Shown piece by piece: positions 1-8,422 of a stretch of DNA of 64,000 bases; the first letter of the stretch is position 1, and each line of letters starts with the position of its first letter. Origin of the DNA: Enterocloster lavalensis (GTDB lineage Bacteria > Bacillota > Clostridia > Lachnospirales > Lachnospiraceae). The position numbers and the translations under genes are program-made. Location of the stretch: the NCBI RefSeq assembly GCF_902364025.1, contig NZ_CABJCG010000011.1, forward strand, positions 124,001 to 188,000. The letters run 5' to 3'. The notes below the pieces were generated by a model, which saw nothing but the letters and a program-made list of their open reading frames with translations, had not been told where the DNA came from and searched no databases.

Positions 1-308
1 AACTGGGCCCCCGCGGAATCCGTATCAACGTGGTCTGCCCTTTCTACGTGCGCACGCCCATGACGGACGCCGCTCTGATCGAGAAGGAGGAGCTGACCGG
101 CATCACCGTGGAAGAGAGCTACAAGATGGAAGGGGATCAGGTTCCCTTAGGCCGCGTGGCTGAGCCTGAGGACATCGCGGAGCTGCTTTACTTCCTGGTT
201 TCCGATGCCAGCCGGTACGTTACCGGCGCAATCATCCCCATCTCCGGCGGCACACACTGCGGCTACGGCCCGGTTCTGTCCTCCTACGATGAGAAGGATG
301 TCGAATAA
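1..308 (+). CDS. short-chain dehydrogenase/reductase, C-terminal part
   Basis: The reading frame is open from the window edge, so the start and the NAD(P)-binding N-terminus lie outside. The visible part begins LGPRGIRINVVCPFYVRTPM, which matches the segment after the catalytic YxxxK of classical SDR enzymes (the R-I-x-V-N-x-V-x-P-x-x-x-x-T pattern). It ends with the usual SDR tail: PLGRVAEPEDIAE, then a helix, then SRYVTGAIIPISGG. These enzymes are soluble NAD(P)-dependent oxidoreductases; the substrate cannot be told from this part. A strong terminator follows 30 bp after the stop, so this is the last gene of its transcript. The family call is firm, the substrate unknown. Confidence 0.9.
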   Translation, partial: LGPRGIRINVVCPFYVRTPMTDAALIEKEELTGITVEESYKMEGDQVPLGRVAEPEDIAELLYFLVSDASRYVTGAIIPISGGTHCGYGPVLSSYDEKDVE

Positions 309-340
309 ACCAGCTGACATACTCTGTACCAATCTCCATT

Positions 341-375
341 GGGATACGGCGGTTCCTGCGCCGTATCCCTTTTTA
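341..375 (+). terminator. rho-independent terminator of the dehydrogenase gene
   Basis: An 11-bp perfect stem (GGGATACGGCG with CGCCGTATCCC) with a 7-nt loop is followed by TTTTT. It lies between the SDR stop codon and the convergent small membrane protein gene and may serve both directions. Confidence 0.9.
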
Positions 376-389
376 TGCGCACATGGAGG

Positions 390-920
390 TCATTTCTCCC
401 GGAACTGATGCGTACCGTCCCCCTCCTCCACCAGCTCCAGCACAAGGTTTGGGCTGCTCCCGTCAATGGTGGTCTCAAAAGAAAACGTCTCGTCCGCCGT
501 GGAAGCTCCCAGACGCACCGTGGTCTCCCCTTTTCCATCTACAGCAAACTGGATGGTCTGCCCTGTTTCCAGCTTTTGCACCACCTCCGGGCCGGTTCCC
601 AGCTCGCCGGTGCTGATGAACTTAACGGCCTCAAAGACCTGCTCCGACCGGTTGGTCACCTCCACCATCCCCTCAAATGCGGCCCCGGCCTGGACCTTCG
701 CGTTCCTCTGCCCATTGATATAGAACACCACCGCCAGGACCGCAACCAGTCCCACCACCACGGCCAGCCTCTTTTTACCCGTAAAATGCGAAGCGGCCAG
801 GGCGATCAGCAGAATCAGGGCCGAAGCCCCCGCTGCGATGGACAGCCATCCCGGCAGTATGGCGCTGATCACCAGCAAAAGGATTGCGGCAGGTTCGATC
901 AGCCGTCTGTATCGTTTCAT
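390..920 (-). CDS. small membrane-anchored protein of unknown function
   Basis: This 176-residue protein has two adjacent hydrophobic segments near the N-terminus (about residues 9-25 and 27-45) and a third at 51-68, then a soluble domain of about 105 residues. That domain is rich in beta-prone stretches and carries pattern G-x-F-x-G-x-V-x-V-x-N near residue 80, like a small immunoglobulin or FxLYD-type fold. I do not recognise a named family. The start is set by a GGAGG site 10 bp upstream. It is monocistronic, convergent with the dehydrogenase gene. The soluble part probably faces outside the cytoplasm, but this is inference from the hydrophobic pattern. Confidence 0.7.
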   Translation of the reverse strand: MKRYRRLIEPAAILLLVISAILPGWLSIAAGASALILLIALAASHFTGKKRLAVVVGLVAVLAVVFYINGQRNAKVQAGAAFEGMVEVTNRSEQVFEAVKFISTGELGTGPEVVQKLETGQTIQFAVDGKGETTVRLGASTADETFSFETTIDGSSPNLVLELVEEGDGTHQFREK

Positions 921-1177
921 AGAATTTTCCTCCTCCGTCTCAACACTGTTTCCTCCAGTTTAATATCCCCGGCGCGTAAAGTCAAACGCATCCTGATCCG
1001 CCCCGCCCTTCTGAACCGCCGAATCCATTTGTTAACCGGCTGCGGTTGTGTTAAAATGGAATCAGAAATGCCGTTTGCGGCGGAAAGGGGTGAAAACATG
1101 AGGATTACGTCGGGTCGGTAGTGGCGCAGGGTTCCTGTCAGGGGCCTTGCTGATTGATTAAAAATTAGGAGGCCAGT
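921..1177. other. divergent intergenic region with possible 7-codon leader ORF
   Basis: This gap separates the membrane protein gene and the hydrolase gene. It holds a promoter toward the hydrolase (listed separately) and, after it, an AAAGGGG site followed by ATG at 1098 and a TAG stop at 1119, a possible seven-codon leader (MRITSGR). No other gene is visible. The mini-ORF may be chance. Confidence 0.35.
1029..1057 (+). promoter_or_regulatory. sigma-A-type promoter for the alpha/beta hydrolase
   Basis: TTGTTA at 1029-1034 and TAAAAT at 1052-1057 are separated by 17 bp. Transcription would start near 1064, giving a leader of about 115 nt before the hydrolase start. Confidence 0.5.
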
Positions 1178-1942
1178 ATGTCGTATTTTAACTATCAGGG
1201 AAAGAATGTATTTTATGAAGAAATGGGAAATGGAAGTCCTCTGTTTCTGCTGCACGGAAACACCGCATCCTCCAACATGTTCTATGAGATTGCGGGAAAA
1301 TACGCAGAGCACCACCGCGTGATCCTGATCGATTTTCTGGGACACGGCAGATCGGACCGCTTGGCGCAGTTCCCGGTGGACCTTTGGTTCGACGAAGCCA
1401 TGCAGGTCATCGGGTTGATCAAAGCGGGCGGTTATGGTCCCGTGGACATCATCGGCAGCAGCGGAGGCGCGCTGGCGGCGGTTAACGCGGCCCTGGAAGC
1501 GCCGGAGCTGGTGCGCAGGGTGATTGCCGACAGCTTTGAGGGCGAAACCACGCTAAAAGCCTTCACCCAAAATGTGGTGGAGGACCGGGAAGCTTCCAAA
1601 CGGGACGAAAGCGCCCGCATGTTCTACTATTACATGCACGGCGACGACTGGGAGCAGGTGGTGGACAACGACACCGAGGCGATCCGGCGGCACAATGAGA
1701 CCATCGGGAAATTCTTCCACAAGCCGTTGGAAACGCTGAAGCCGGATATTCTGATGACCGGCAGCAAAGAAGACGAATTCATTTGCGCTTTGGAACCCGG
1801 TTTCTTTGAACGGGTATACGGGGATATGATCCGCAAAATCGGTCACGGGGAAATTCATTTGTTTGAGACAGGCGGCCATCCGGCCATGTTGTCCAATCCC
1901 GAGGCGTTTTTAGAGCGCAGCAGACGTTTCCTGGAATCATAA
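1178..1942 (+). CDS. alpha/beta-fold hydrolase
   Basis: This 254-residue protein fits a soluble single-domain alpha/beta hydrolase. The oxyanion-hole region is LFLLHGNTAS (residues 22-31), followed by DFLGHGRSD at 52-60. The nucleophile elbow is G-S-S-G-G at residues 93-97 with Ser95 as the nucleophile. The histidine of ETGGHPAML near the C-terminus is the likely catalytic His. The start has an AGGAGG site at a good distance. Enzymes of this type hydrolyse esters, lactones or amides; the substrate cannot be inferred. It is a single-gene unit ending in a stem-loop and a REP-like element. Confidence 0.85.
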   Translation: MSYFNYQGKNVFYEEMGNGSPLFLLHGNTASSNMFYEIAGKYAEHHRVILIDFLGHGRSDRLAQFPVDLWFDEAMQVIGLIKAGGYGPVDIIGSSGGALAAVNAALEAPELVRRVIADSFEGETTLKAFTQNVVEDREASKRDESARMFYYYMHGDDWEQVVDNDTEAIRRHNETIGKFFHKPLETLKPDILMTGSKEDEFICALEPGFFERVYGDMIRKIGHGEIHLFETGGHPAMLSNPEAFLERSRRFLES

Positions 1943-1960
1943 AATCTTATAGTATTGCGG

Positions 1961-1987
1961 GAGGGCAGCCCTGGCGGGCTGCCCTCT
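1961..1987 (+). terminator. stem-loop downstream of the hydrolase gene
   Basis: GAGGGCAGCC and GGGCTGCCCTC form a strong stem around a 5-nt loop. The following T-run is weak (TGTTGGTTT). It sits immediately before REP-like copy C. Confidence 0.7.
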
Positions 1988-1997
1988 GTTGGTTTAA

Positions 1998-2036
1998 ATG
2001 GAGTGGCCGCTGGCACAGCCTGCGGGCAATCGCTTC
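1998..2036 (+). repeat. REP-like palindromic element, copy C
   Basis: This stretch matches the element also found at 28891, 42121 and 48447. Its core GGCCGCTGGC, ACA, GCCTGCGGGC can fold on itself, and here it touches the stop codon of the Sel1-repeat gene. It is the most diverged copy at its 5' end. Like the others, it directly follows a stem-loop. Confidence 0.75.
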
Positions 2037-3354
2037 AACGGCGTTTCCATTTTCCAAAAATTGTCTTTTTAAACTGTTTCATACGCTCGCTGGCCTCCGC
2101 GTTTCCCCGGGACGCCGCGTTCTCATAATAGGACACCGCTTTCTGGATATCCTCCTCCACGCCCAGACCCTTGCTGTAAATATCCCCAAGGCCGATACAG
2201 GAGGCGTAATAGCCCGTCCCAGCCTGCTCAAACAGCGACCTTGCCAGGGCGTAATCCGGCATGGTGCCGATGCCGTTCAGATAGCACAGGCCCAGAATTT
2301 CCCTGGGATAATCCTGTTCTTTGTCCCGCAAAGCCTTGGCCAGGCGGAATGCGGTGAGCTGGTCCTGCTGCACGCCACGGCCGTAGTAATAACACCGGGA
2401 CAGAAACATGTCCGCCGTGGTATGCCCCAGGTCCCGGGCCTTTTTGAAGTATTCCACGGCCTGGCGGTAGTCCTGGGCGCAGCCCCATCCATTGTAATAG
2501 CAGCGGCCCATATTGTAATAGCCGTATTCATTTCCGTTCTCCGCCGCCAGTCCGAACAGGCGCAGCGCCTCCTTCTCGTCCATGGGCAGGCCCTTGTCCC
2601 CCTCCAGGTATACCAGGCCCAGGGAGACGATGCAGGAAGAATCCCCCACTTCCATGCCGACGCGGCACCAGCGGTTGGCGTTTCCATAGTCCTTCAGGCG
2701 CTGGTACTCCACCACCATACTGTAGTAGTAGTCCCGCATGTCCACCTTATCCTTCACCGACTCCGCCCAGCGCAGGGCTTCCTTCGGGTCCTTGGGGATG
2801 CTGTTGATTCCGCCCCGCATGCCGTTGAAGGCGTTGCGGAAGGCCGGAATGCAGCCCTGTTCAGCGGAACGGCAGAACCATTTTAACGCTACCTGGGCAT
2901 TTTCTTTCTCGCAGCGGTCGAATTCCTCCTTGGAGGGCTTCTGGAACCGGAACAGCATGTCGCCCCAGAAATAGAACAGGCCCACGGTGTACTGGGCCAT
3001 CGGGTCCCCGGCCTCCGCCATTTTCAGAACCGCGTCGTAGGACTCCCGCAGGCTGCGTACCATAACGGCCTTCATTTCCTCGTTTAAGGCGCCCATGCGG
3101 TCCGCTCCCAGCACGCACAAATCGCTTCCCAGCGCGATCCCCTTTTTGTACAGCTCCTTAGCCTTGCGCTCGTCCCCCTCCACATTCCCGTCCTCCCAGG
3201 CGTAGCACCTGGCAAGATAGTAGTAAGCGTCCGGCTCCCCTGCCACCACCGCCTGCTCCACCAGCTTCACCCCCTGGGGAAACAGGGCCGGGTCGGCCTG
3301 GAAATAGATCAGCCGCACGCCCTCTTCCAGCGTATCGGAATAGAATCGTCCCAT
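2035..3354 (-). CDS. Sel1-like repeat protein
   Basis: This 439-residue protein is built of Sel1-like (SLR) alpha-solenoid repeats of about 36 residues. Repeat units with the A-x-x-x-Y-x-x-A and G-D/N-x-x-A-x-Y-x-L-G style consensus can be followed nearly end to end: AEAGDPMAQYTVGLFYFWG, AAENGNEYGYYNMGRCYYNG, ARDLGHTTADMFLSRCYYYG and ASRGNAEASERMKQF are clear. There is no signal peptide or membrane segment, so it is cytoplasmic. Such repeats mediate protein-protein contacts; the partner is unknown. It forms its own transcription unit, upstream of and co-directional with the nitroreductase and esterase block. Family is sure, role is not. Confidence 0.88.
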   Translation of the reverse strand: MGRFYSDTLEEGVRLIYFQADPALFPQGVKLVEQAVVAGEPDAYYYLARCYAWEDGNVEGDERKAKELYKKGIALGSDLCVLGADRMGALNEEMKAVMVRSLRESYDAVLKMAEAGDPMAQYTVGLFYFWGDMLFRFQKPSKEEFDRCEKENAQVALKWFCRSAEQGCIPAFRNAFNGMRGGINSIPKDPKEALRWAESVKDKVDMRDYYYSMVVEYQRLKDYGNANRWCRVGMEVGDSSCIVSLGLVYLEGDKGLPMDEKEALRLFGLAAENGNEYGYYNMGRCYYNGWGCAQDYRQAVEYFKKARDLGHTTADMFLSRCYYYGRGVQQDQLTAFRLAKALRDKEQDYPREILGLCYLNGIGTMPDYALARSLFEQAGTGYYASCIGLGDIYSKGLGVEEDIQKAVSYYENAASRGNAEASERMKQFKKTIFGKWKRR

Positions 3355-3455
3355 CGTATCCTTCCTCCTATCAGATCCAAACTGTAAAATTCTGTCTCAA
3401 GAATAGCAGGAAAACATGGAATAATCAACCGCCGGATTGGAAATAAAGACGATTC

Positions 3456-4043
3456 TCAGACATACGTCACCGGGTTCCCCCCGCGATCCCCTTCCGCCTT
3501 GGGCACGGCCCCCTCGGCCGGATACCCCAGGGCCAAGGCGCCGCAGACCGTCTCGTCCTCCCCCAGCCCCCAGGACTCCAGGGCGGCCCGCACCGCGGGA
3601 TTGTCGTCCAGCCAGTGCAGCTGGTTGATCCAACAGGAGCCCACATCCAGGGAAAATGCGGCCAGCATCATGTTCTCCAGCGCGCAGGAGCAGTCCGCCA
3701 TGGCGTTGCGGTATCCCGCCCGGTTCGCCACCACCACCAGCACCGGAGCCCGGTAGTCGTAGACGTAAGTCCCCTTTTTTGAGGACAAAATGGCATTTTT
3801 CAGGCTCCGGTAGGTGTCCTCCGCCACCTCCATCTTCGCGAACTCCTGCACCGCCAGACGGCGGAGTTCCTCCAGGACCTCCTGGTTTTGAATTACCATA
3901 AAATGGGTGGTGCGGTTGTTTCCCCCGCAGGGAGCCTGCCTCCCCGCCTCGATCACCGCCGTGAGCACCTCCTGCGGCAGCGGCTCCGGCAGGAACCTGC
4001 GCACGCTGCGCCGTCTGCGGATGTTTTCCAATACCTCGTTCAT
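3456..4043 (-). CDS. nitroreductase family protein
   Basis: This 195-residue protein is an FMN-dependent nitroreductase-family oxidoreductase. It opens with the family FMN-binding signature IRRRRSVRRFLPEPLP and GRQAPCGGN (phosphate and ring contacts), and has the later MADCSCALENMMLAAFSLDVGSCWI segment and an ALGYP-type C-terminal motif. The reading frame extends far upstream, but that part is not protein-like; ATG at 4043 has an AAAGGGG site and gives the normal family length. It is 74 bp after the esterase gene on the same strand and may be the last gene of the sugar operon. Natural substrate unknown. Confidence 0.88.
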   Translation of the reverse strand: MNEVLENIRRRRSVRRFLPEPLPQEVLTAVIEAGRQAPCGGNNRTTHFMVIQNQEVLEELRRLAVQEFAKMEVAEDTYRSLKNAILSSKKGTYVYDYRAPVLVVVANRAGYRNAMADCSCALENMMLAAFSLDVGSCWINQLHWLDDNPAVRAALESWGLGEDETVCGALALGYPAEGAVPKAEGDRGGNPVTYV

Positions 4044-4117
4044 TTGCTGTACCCCTTTCTGCTGATTTCTGCCATCACATGGCGGACGGGGACGCGCCCC
4101 GGCCGGACTCGCCCCCT

Positions 4118-5080
4118 CTATGCCAAAAATCCGCTTTCCCGCAGATACCCAAGCTCCCGCTCCATATGTACGTCCCCCGCGCCGTCGTGCCCGTTGAAGG
4201 GATACACGGTGATCTCCTTGGGCGCTGTGATCCGGTTGTAGGAAGCGTAGTAGCATTTGGCGGGGCACACCTCGTCGCCCAGGGCAACGGAGGCGAAGAT
4301 GGGACAACGGATCCGGTCCGCCATATTCATTGTATCAAAATAGCTGAGGGTTTCCAATACCCGATCCGTCTGATCCGGGTAACGCATGAGAAAATCAGCC
4401 GCCGCCGAAAAGGAGCCGTGCCGCCCGGCGATCCGCGTCTCCATATCGCTGTTGCTGGGTACGTTGACAATGCCAAGCGCAGGCCGCCCGTCCAGGGCGC
4501 AGACTGCCATGCCCAGTGCCCCGCCCTGGCTGGTCCCCCGCACCGCGATCCGGCCCGGGTCCACCTCCGGCCTACCGGCCGCAAAATCCACCGCCCGGAC
4601 ACAGTCCATGTACACAGCCCGGTAATAGTATTCATAGGGATCCAGAATCCCCAGCGTGGTCACGTTGGACACCATCCCGCTGTCCGTATAATGGGCGCGG
4701 TTCCCCGTCACCCCGCCCTGGGCCCGGCAGTCCACCGCCAGCACGGCCATGCCCGCCATCACCCAGTGCATGAGCTGCCAGGGCAGGCCCCGGCTGTCCG
4801 TGAAGCCGTGGTACTGGATCAGACAGGGCCACCGCCCCGCTTTGCCGAAGGCCGGGACCAGAAACCAGCCGTGAATCCGCGTCCCGTCAAATCCGTCATA
4901 GAAGATATCATAGACCCTGGCGTGCCCGCAGGGGTAATCCACCTGCTCCGCCTTTGGCCTCAGCTCCCGCGCCTGGCTCTCCGCCAGGGTATTTTCCCAG
5001 AACTCCCCGAAATCCGGTCGCCTGGTAAGCTCCGGCCGGTACGCCTCAAGTTCCCGCAACCGCTCCTCGATATACCGCAT
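4118..5080 (-). CDS. acetyl xylan esterase/cephalosporin-C deacetylase (CE7-type)
   Basis: This 320-residue enzyme matches carbohydrate esterase family 7 in length and motifs. The nucleophile elbow is RGTSQGG at 181-187 (Ser184), the RAQGG motif lies at 119-123, the acidic residue is in GDEVCP near 269, and the catalytic His is in GHDGAG (His298). CE7 esterases remove acetyl groups from short acetylated xylo-oligosaccharides in the cytoplasm. It follows the MalG-type permease gene by 9 bp, so it is in the ABC operon. Together they suggest uptake of acetylated oligosaccharides followed by internal deacetylation. No glycoside hydrolase is in the window. Confidence 0.85.
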   Translation of the reverse strand: MRYIEERLRELEAYRPELTRRPDFGEFWENTLAESQARELRPKAEQVDYPCGHARVYDIFYDGFDGTRIHGWFLVPAFGKAGRWPCLIQYHGFTDSRGLPWQLMHWVMAGMAVLAVDCRAQGGVTGNRAHYTDSGMVSNVTTLGILDPYEYYYRAVYMDCVRAVDFAAGRPEVDPGRIAVRGTSQGGALGMAVCALDGRPALGIVNVPSNSDMETRIAGRHGSFSAAADFLMRYPDQTDRVLETLSYFDTMNMADRIRCPIFASVALGDEVCPAKCYYASYNRITAPKEITVYPFNGHDGAGDVHMERELGYLRESGFLA

Positions 5081-5089
5081 ATTTCCTCC

Positions 5090-5923
5090 TTATTCCTTCA
5101 CCGCGCCCATTGCCAGGCCCTCGATCATGTACTTTTGTAAAAAAATGTAAACAATTAAAATAGGCAGGGACGCCGAGGTGGCCGCGGCCATCACCCGAGC
5201 CCAGTCCTGGGACTGCTCCCCCAGGTACAGCATGGAAATGCCGGCCGACAGGGTGCGCATCTCCAGCTTGTTGGTCAGGGTCAGACTCCAGAGAAAGTCG
5301 TCCCAGCAGACCAGAAAACTGTAAAGCCCCACCGCCACGATTCCCGGCTTGATGAGCGGGATCACGATGGTGAACAAGGTCTGGAACCGGCCAGCCCCGT
5401 CGATGGTGGCCGCCTCCTCGATGGTGGCGCTGACCGTGTCGAAAAATCCCTTCAGCACCAGGATGGACAGGGGCAAAGCCGAGGTGGTGCAGGCCAGCAC
5501 CAACGCCGTGTAGGTGTTGATCAGCCCGCACTTGCTGTACATGGTGTAGAGGGCGATCAGCAGCACCACGGCCGGAAACATCTGGGTGGAGAGAAAGAGC
5601 ATCTGCAGCGGCCCGCTGAACCGGTAGCGGAACCGTGAGAAGGAGTAGCTGGCCAGGATCGCCAGCATCAGGGTGACGCCGGTGGTCAGCACCGCCACGA
5701 TCACCGAGTTTTTGTAGAAGGTGAAAAACCGGTGGTCGGACAACACGCTGATGTAGTGGTCCGCAATGGGATGCGTTGGTAGAAACTGGGGCGGAAGCCG
5801 CATGATCACCGAGTTGGGCTTCAGCGAAGTGACGATCATCCAGTAAATGGGGAAAATGAATACCAGGGCCACAAAGCCGATGAGCCCGTATTTTACAATC
5901 TTTCCTGCTGTCAGTTGTCTCAT
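5090..5923 (-). CDS. carbohydrate ABC transporter permease, MalG type
   Basis: This 277-residue inner-membrane protein has six predicted membrane segments, starting with GLIGFVALVFIFPIYWMIV. The EAA loop that contacts the ATPase reads EEAATIDGAGRFQTLFTIV, ending in the invariant glycine region and PLIKPG. The C-terminus IEGLAMGAVKE is typical of MalG-like CUT1 permeases. It lies 11 bp after the MalF-type gene. No ATPase gene is present in the operon, as is common for clostridial CUT1 systems that share an MsmK-like ATPase encoded elsewhere. Confidence 0.93.
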   Translation of the reverse strand: MRQLTAGKIVKYGLIGFVALVFIFPIYWMIVTSLKPNSVIMRLPPQFLPTHPIADHYISVLSDHRFFTFYKNSVIVAVLTTGVTLMLAILASYSFSRFRYRFSGPLQMLFLSTQMFPAVVLLIALYTMYSKCGLINTYTALVLACTTSALPLSILVLKGFFDTVSATIEEAATIDGAGRFQTLFTIVIPLIKPGIVAVGLYSFLVCWDDFLWSLTLTNKLEMRTLSAGISMLYLGEQSQDWARVMAAATSASLPILIVYIFLQKYMIEGLAMGAVKE

Positions 5924-5934
5924 GTCCGTTCCCC

Positions 5935-6822
5935 CTATCCGTAAAATTCCGTGCGGCTCAGCCTGCGGTTGTACAGGGTGCCGAAGCCGATGAGGAAAAT
6001 CATCCAGACCACGCCGATGGCCGCGCCCTTACCCAGGTCGTAGGACATAAAGGCCGTCTCGTAGGTGTAAACCGTCAGGGTGGTGGTGGCGCGCACCGGC
6101 CCGCCCGCGGTCATATTGTAAAATAATGTAAACATCTGAAAGTTTCCGATGATGGCGGTCAGGGTCACGGTCTTGATCACGCTCATAATGCTGGGCAGCG
6201 TGATGTTGGCGAACACCTGGCCCTTACCCGCGCCGTCGATGACCGCCGCCTCGATCAGGTCCTGGGGGACGGTCTGAAGTCCGGCTAACAGCATGACCAT
6301 CATAAACGGCAGCTGCCGCCACACCGCAGCCACGATTACGCTGGCCATGGCCGTTTTGGTGGAGGACAGCCAGTTCACGTTCTGGGAAATGAGACCCAGG
6401 GAGCGCAGAATGTAGTTGAGCACGCCGTACTGAGGCTGCATGATCCACATCCAGATCACCGCCACGATCAGCGTGGGGATGGTCCAGGGCAGGAAAATCA
6501 GGCCGCGCATCAGGTTCCGGCCCGGGAATTTCCGGTTGAGCAGCAGGGCCACGGCCATTCCCAGCACAAACTGGGCCGCCACCGTCACCGCCACGTACAC
6601 GATGGTCCGCACAAAGGAATTCCAGAACTCCTTCTCCCCGAACAGCACCGTGTAATTCTTAAAATCATTCCATTTGATATTCTTGATATTGAGCAGGCTG
6701 TAATCGTGGAAGCTCATCCAGATGATATTGATCAGCGGGGTGATGATCGTCAGGCACAGCATGGCGAAGGCCGGCAGAATCAGCCCCAGTGCAAACAGCA
6801 GTTTTTTCGTATTTCGTTTCAT
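5935..6822 (-). CDS. carbohydrate ABC transporter permease, MalF type
   Basis: This 295-residue membrane protein pairs with the downstream MalG-type permease. The N-terminal segment KLLFALGLILPAFAMLCLTIITPL is followed by a conserved MSFHDYSLL region, and the EAA loop reads IEAAVIDGAGKGQVFANIT. ATG at 6822 has a GGTGAGG-type site; an upstream open stretch of 38 codons is low-quality sequence. The C-terminus YNRRLSRTEFYG is typical of CUT1 permeases. A strong stem-loop separates this gene from the binding-protein gene, so lower permease expression is expected. Confidence 0.93.
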   Translation of the reverse strand: MKRNTKKLLFALGLILPAFAMLCLTIITPLINIIWMSFHDYSLLNIKNIKWNDFKNYTVLFGEKEFWNSFVRTIVYVAVTVAAQFVLGMAVALLLNRKFPGRNLMRGLIFLPWTIPTLIVAVIWMWIMQPQYGVLNYILRSLGLISQNVNWLSSTKTAMASVIVAAVWRQLPFMMVMLLAGLQTVPQDLIEAAVIDGAGKGQVFANITLPSIMSVIKTVTLTAIIGNFQMFTLFYNMTAGGPVRATTTLTVYTYETAFMSYDLGKGAAIGVVWMIFLIGFGTLYNRRLSRTEFYG

Positions 6823-6842
6823 ATCCTCACCTTCTGTCAGTA

Positions 6843-6880
6843 AGGGCCGGGTGGAGACTATCTCGGTCTCCCCCGGCCCT
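6843..6880 (-). promoter_or_regulatory. intercistronic stem-loop between binding protein and permease genes
   Basis: AGGGCCGGG...GAGAC pairs with GTCTC...CCCGGCCCT around a 7-nt loop. There is no T-run on the minus strand, so it is more likely an mRNA-stabilising hairpin that protects the upstream binding-protein message than a terminator. This is common between binding protein and permease genes. Confidence 0.6.
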
Positions 6881-6949
6881 GGCCAGCATGTTCCTGTGCG
6901 GTTCCCCGCCGGCTTGCAGCCGTCAGTCACCGGCATGGCCGCGCTGAAT

Positions 6950-8317
6950 TTACTTGTACAAATCCGTCACCGTTTTCTGTAAATCCGCCAGCACGGTGTC
7001 AATATCCTCGTGGTTCACCAGCACGCGCTCCATGGACTTGCTCATCTCCGACATCGCGTTGTCAAACAGCGCGTTCGTGATCTTCACCGGTTTCGCCGTG
7101 GCGGACTGCTCGTTGAAAATCCTGGAATACTCGTCCTTGTTCATCTCCGGCAGCTGGGAAATGGAGACTCTGGGGGACATGGCGTCCTGGGCGTCGTAGT
7201 ACATCACCGCGGCTTCCTCGCTCAGCAGGTACTCCACCAGCTTGGCCGCGGCCTCCTTGTGCTCGGACTGGGCGTAAATTCCCAGCTCGTGGCGGGTGTT
7301 GATGGTGGTGGACTCGCCGGTCTTGTTCACCGGGAACAGCGCCACGCCCATGGACTTGTCGAACTCCTCGCCCAGACCGCTGGTGGTGCGGTAAATATTC
7401 CGGCCCATCTCGCTCTCAAAGGTGATTCCGGCCACGCCGGTGGCAAACAGGCTGCGGGCGTCCTTGGCGTCCACACACTCGGGCATGTAGCCCTGGTCCG
7501 CCATATCCTTTAAGAACTGGAACGCCTCCTTATATTCGGGCGTCTCCACGTTTGGCATCCCCGTATCGTCCAGGAAATTGCCGCCGTAGGAGTAGACGAT
7601 GCCCTGGAAACGCTGGGCTGCGTGGGATCCCTTGCCGTTGGGGATCGCCAGGCCGTAGATGCGGTTTCCGTTTTCATCCTCGCCCAGGGCGCTGATCTTG
7701 GCGATGGCATCGATCATCTCATCCCAGGTCTTGGGCGGAGCTTCCGGGTCCAGACCGGCCTTGGCGAACAGGTCCTTGTTGTAGAACATAGCCACCGGAT
7801 GGGGCATCCAGGCCACGGAACACAGCTTGCCGTCGTACATGGTGGCTTCCTTGTACACCGGAATCAGATCGTCGATCACCGCCTGATCCAGCACGCCCTC
7901 CAGGGGCTGAAGAATCTGGGCGCCGTTGAAGGCCGACATCATCTGATCATTTCCCATAATCACGTCCGCCGCGTCGCCGGAGTTGGCCGCGATCATCACC
8001 TGATCCTTGAAATTGTTGAAGGGAATCGCCACCGTCTCCACCTTGATGTCCGGATTTTCCGCCTCAAACCCGGCGATCAGATCCTTGAACAGCTGGGACG
8101 TGGCTTCCTCCACCTCCAGCCAGCCCGCGAAACGGATGGTCACCTGCTCCCCGCTCTCCCCTCCGCCGGAAGCCTGCGCCTGCGTGGTTTCTCCCCCGTC
8201 CTTCTGGGTCTTTGGAGCCTGGGTGGCCGGCGTATCCGCCGTTCCCCCGCCGCAGCCCACCGTCAGGCCCGCCGCCATCAAAAGCGCCATGGACATTGCC
8301 AACAGTCTTTTTTTCAT
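6950..8317 (-). CDS. extracellular sugar-binding lipoprotein of the ABC transporter
   Basis: This 455-residue protein is a cluster of family 1 solute-binding protein. It has a lipoprotein signal: positive start MKKR, hydrophobic run, then LTVGC with Cys22 as the lipid-modified residue, followed by a Gly/Thr/Gln-rich linker. The body has typical patterns: ITIRFAGW-like strand start, IPFNNFKDQVMIAANSGDAADVIMGND and YNKDLFAKAGLDPEAPPKTWDEM. ATG at 8317 has AGGAGG 7 bp away. A TATAAT-type box lies at 8364-8369 on this strand with no good -35, fitting activation by the neighbouring YesN-type regulator. Confidence 0.93.
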   Translation of the reverse strand: MKKRLLAMSMALLMAAGLTVGCGGGTADTPATQAPKTQKDGGETTQAQASGGGESGEQVTIRFAGWLEVEEATSQLFKDLIAGFEAENPDIKVETVAIPFNNFKDQVMIAANSGDAADVIMGNDQMMSAFNGAQILQPLEGVLDQAVIDDLIPVYKEATMYDGKLCSVAWMPHPVAMFYNKDLFAKAGLDPEAPPKTWDEMIDAIAKISALGEDENGNRIYGLAIPNGKGSHAAQRFQGIVYSYGGNFLDDTGMPNVETPEYKEAFQFLKDMADQGYMPECVDAKDARSLFATGVAGITFESEMGRNIYRTTSGLGEEFDKSMGVALFPVNKTGESTTINTRHELGIYAQSEHKEAAAKLVEYLLSEEAAVMYYDAQDAMSPRVSISQLPEMNKDEYSRIFNEQSATAKPVKITNALFDNAMSEMSKSMERVLVNHEDIDTVLADLQKTVTDLYK

Positions 8318-8422
8318 TGTAATACCTCCTCTTTTTTTCCGTACAACTTGCTTGGTGACTTTAATTATACAAAAAGACTGTCCGCAAAGTATATGACGCA
8401 AACTTAATATATGGTGCCAGAT

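Noticed and set aside
339..1121. Open plus-strand frame of 260 codons over the small membrane protein gene
   Set aside because: It starts in the terminator and is opposite a gene with ribosome site and membrane segments; it has no domain pattern.
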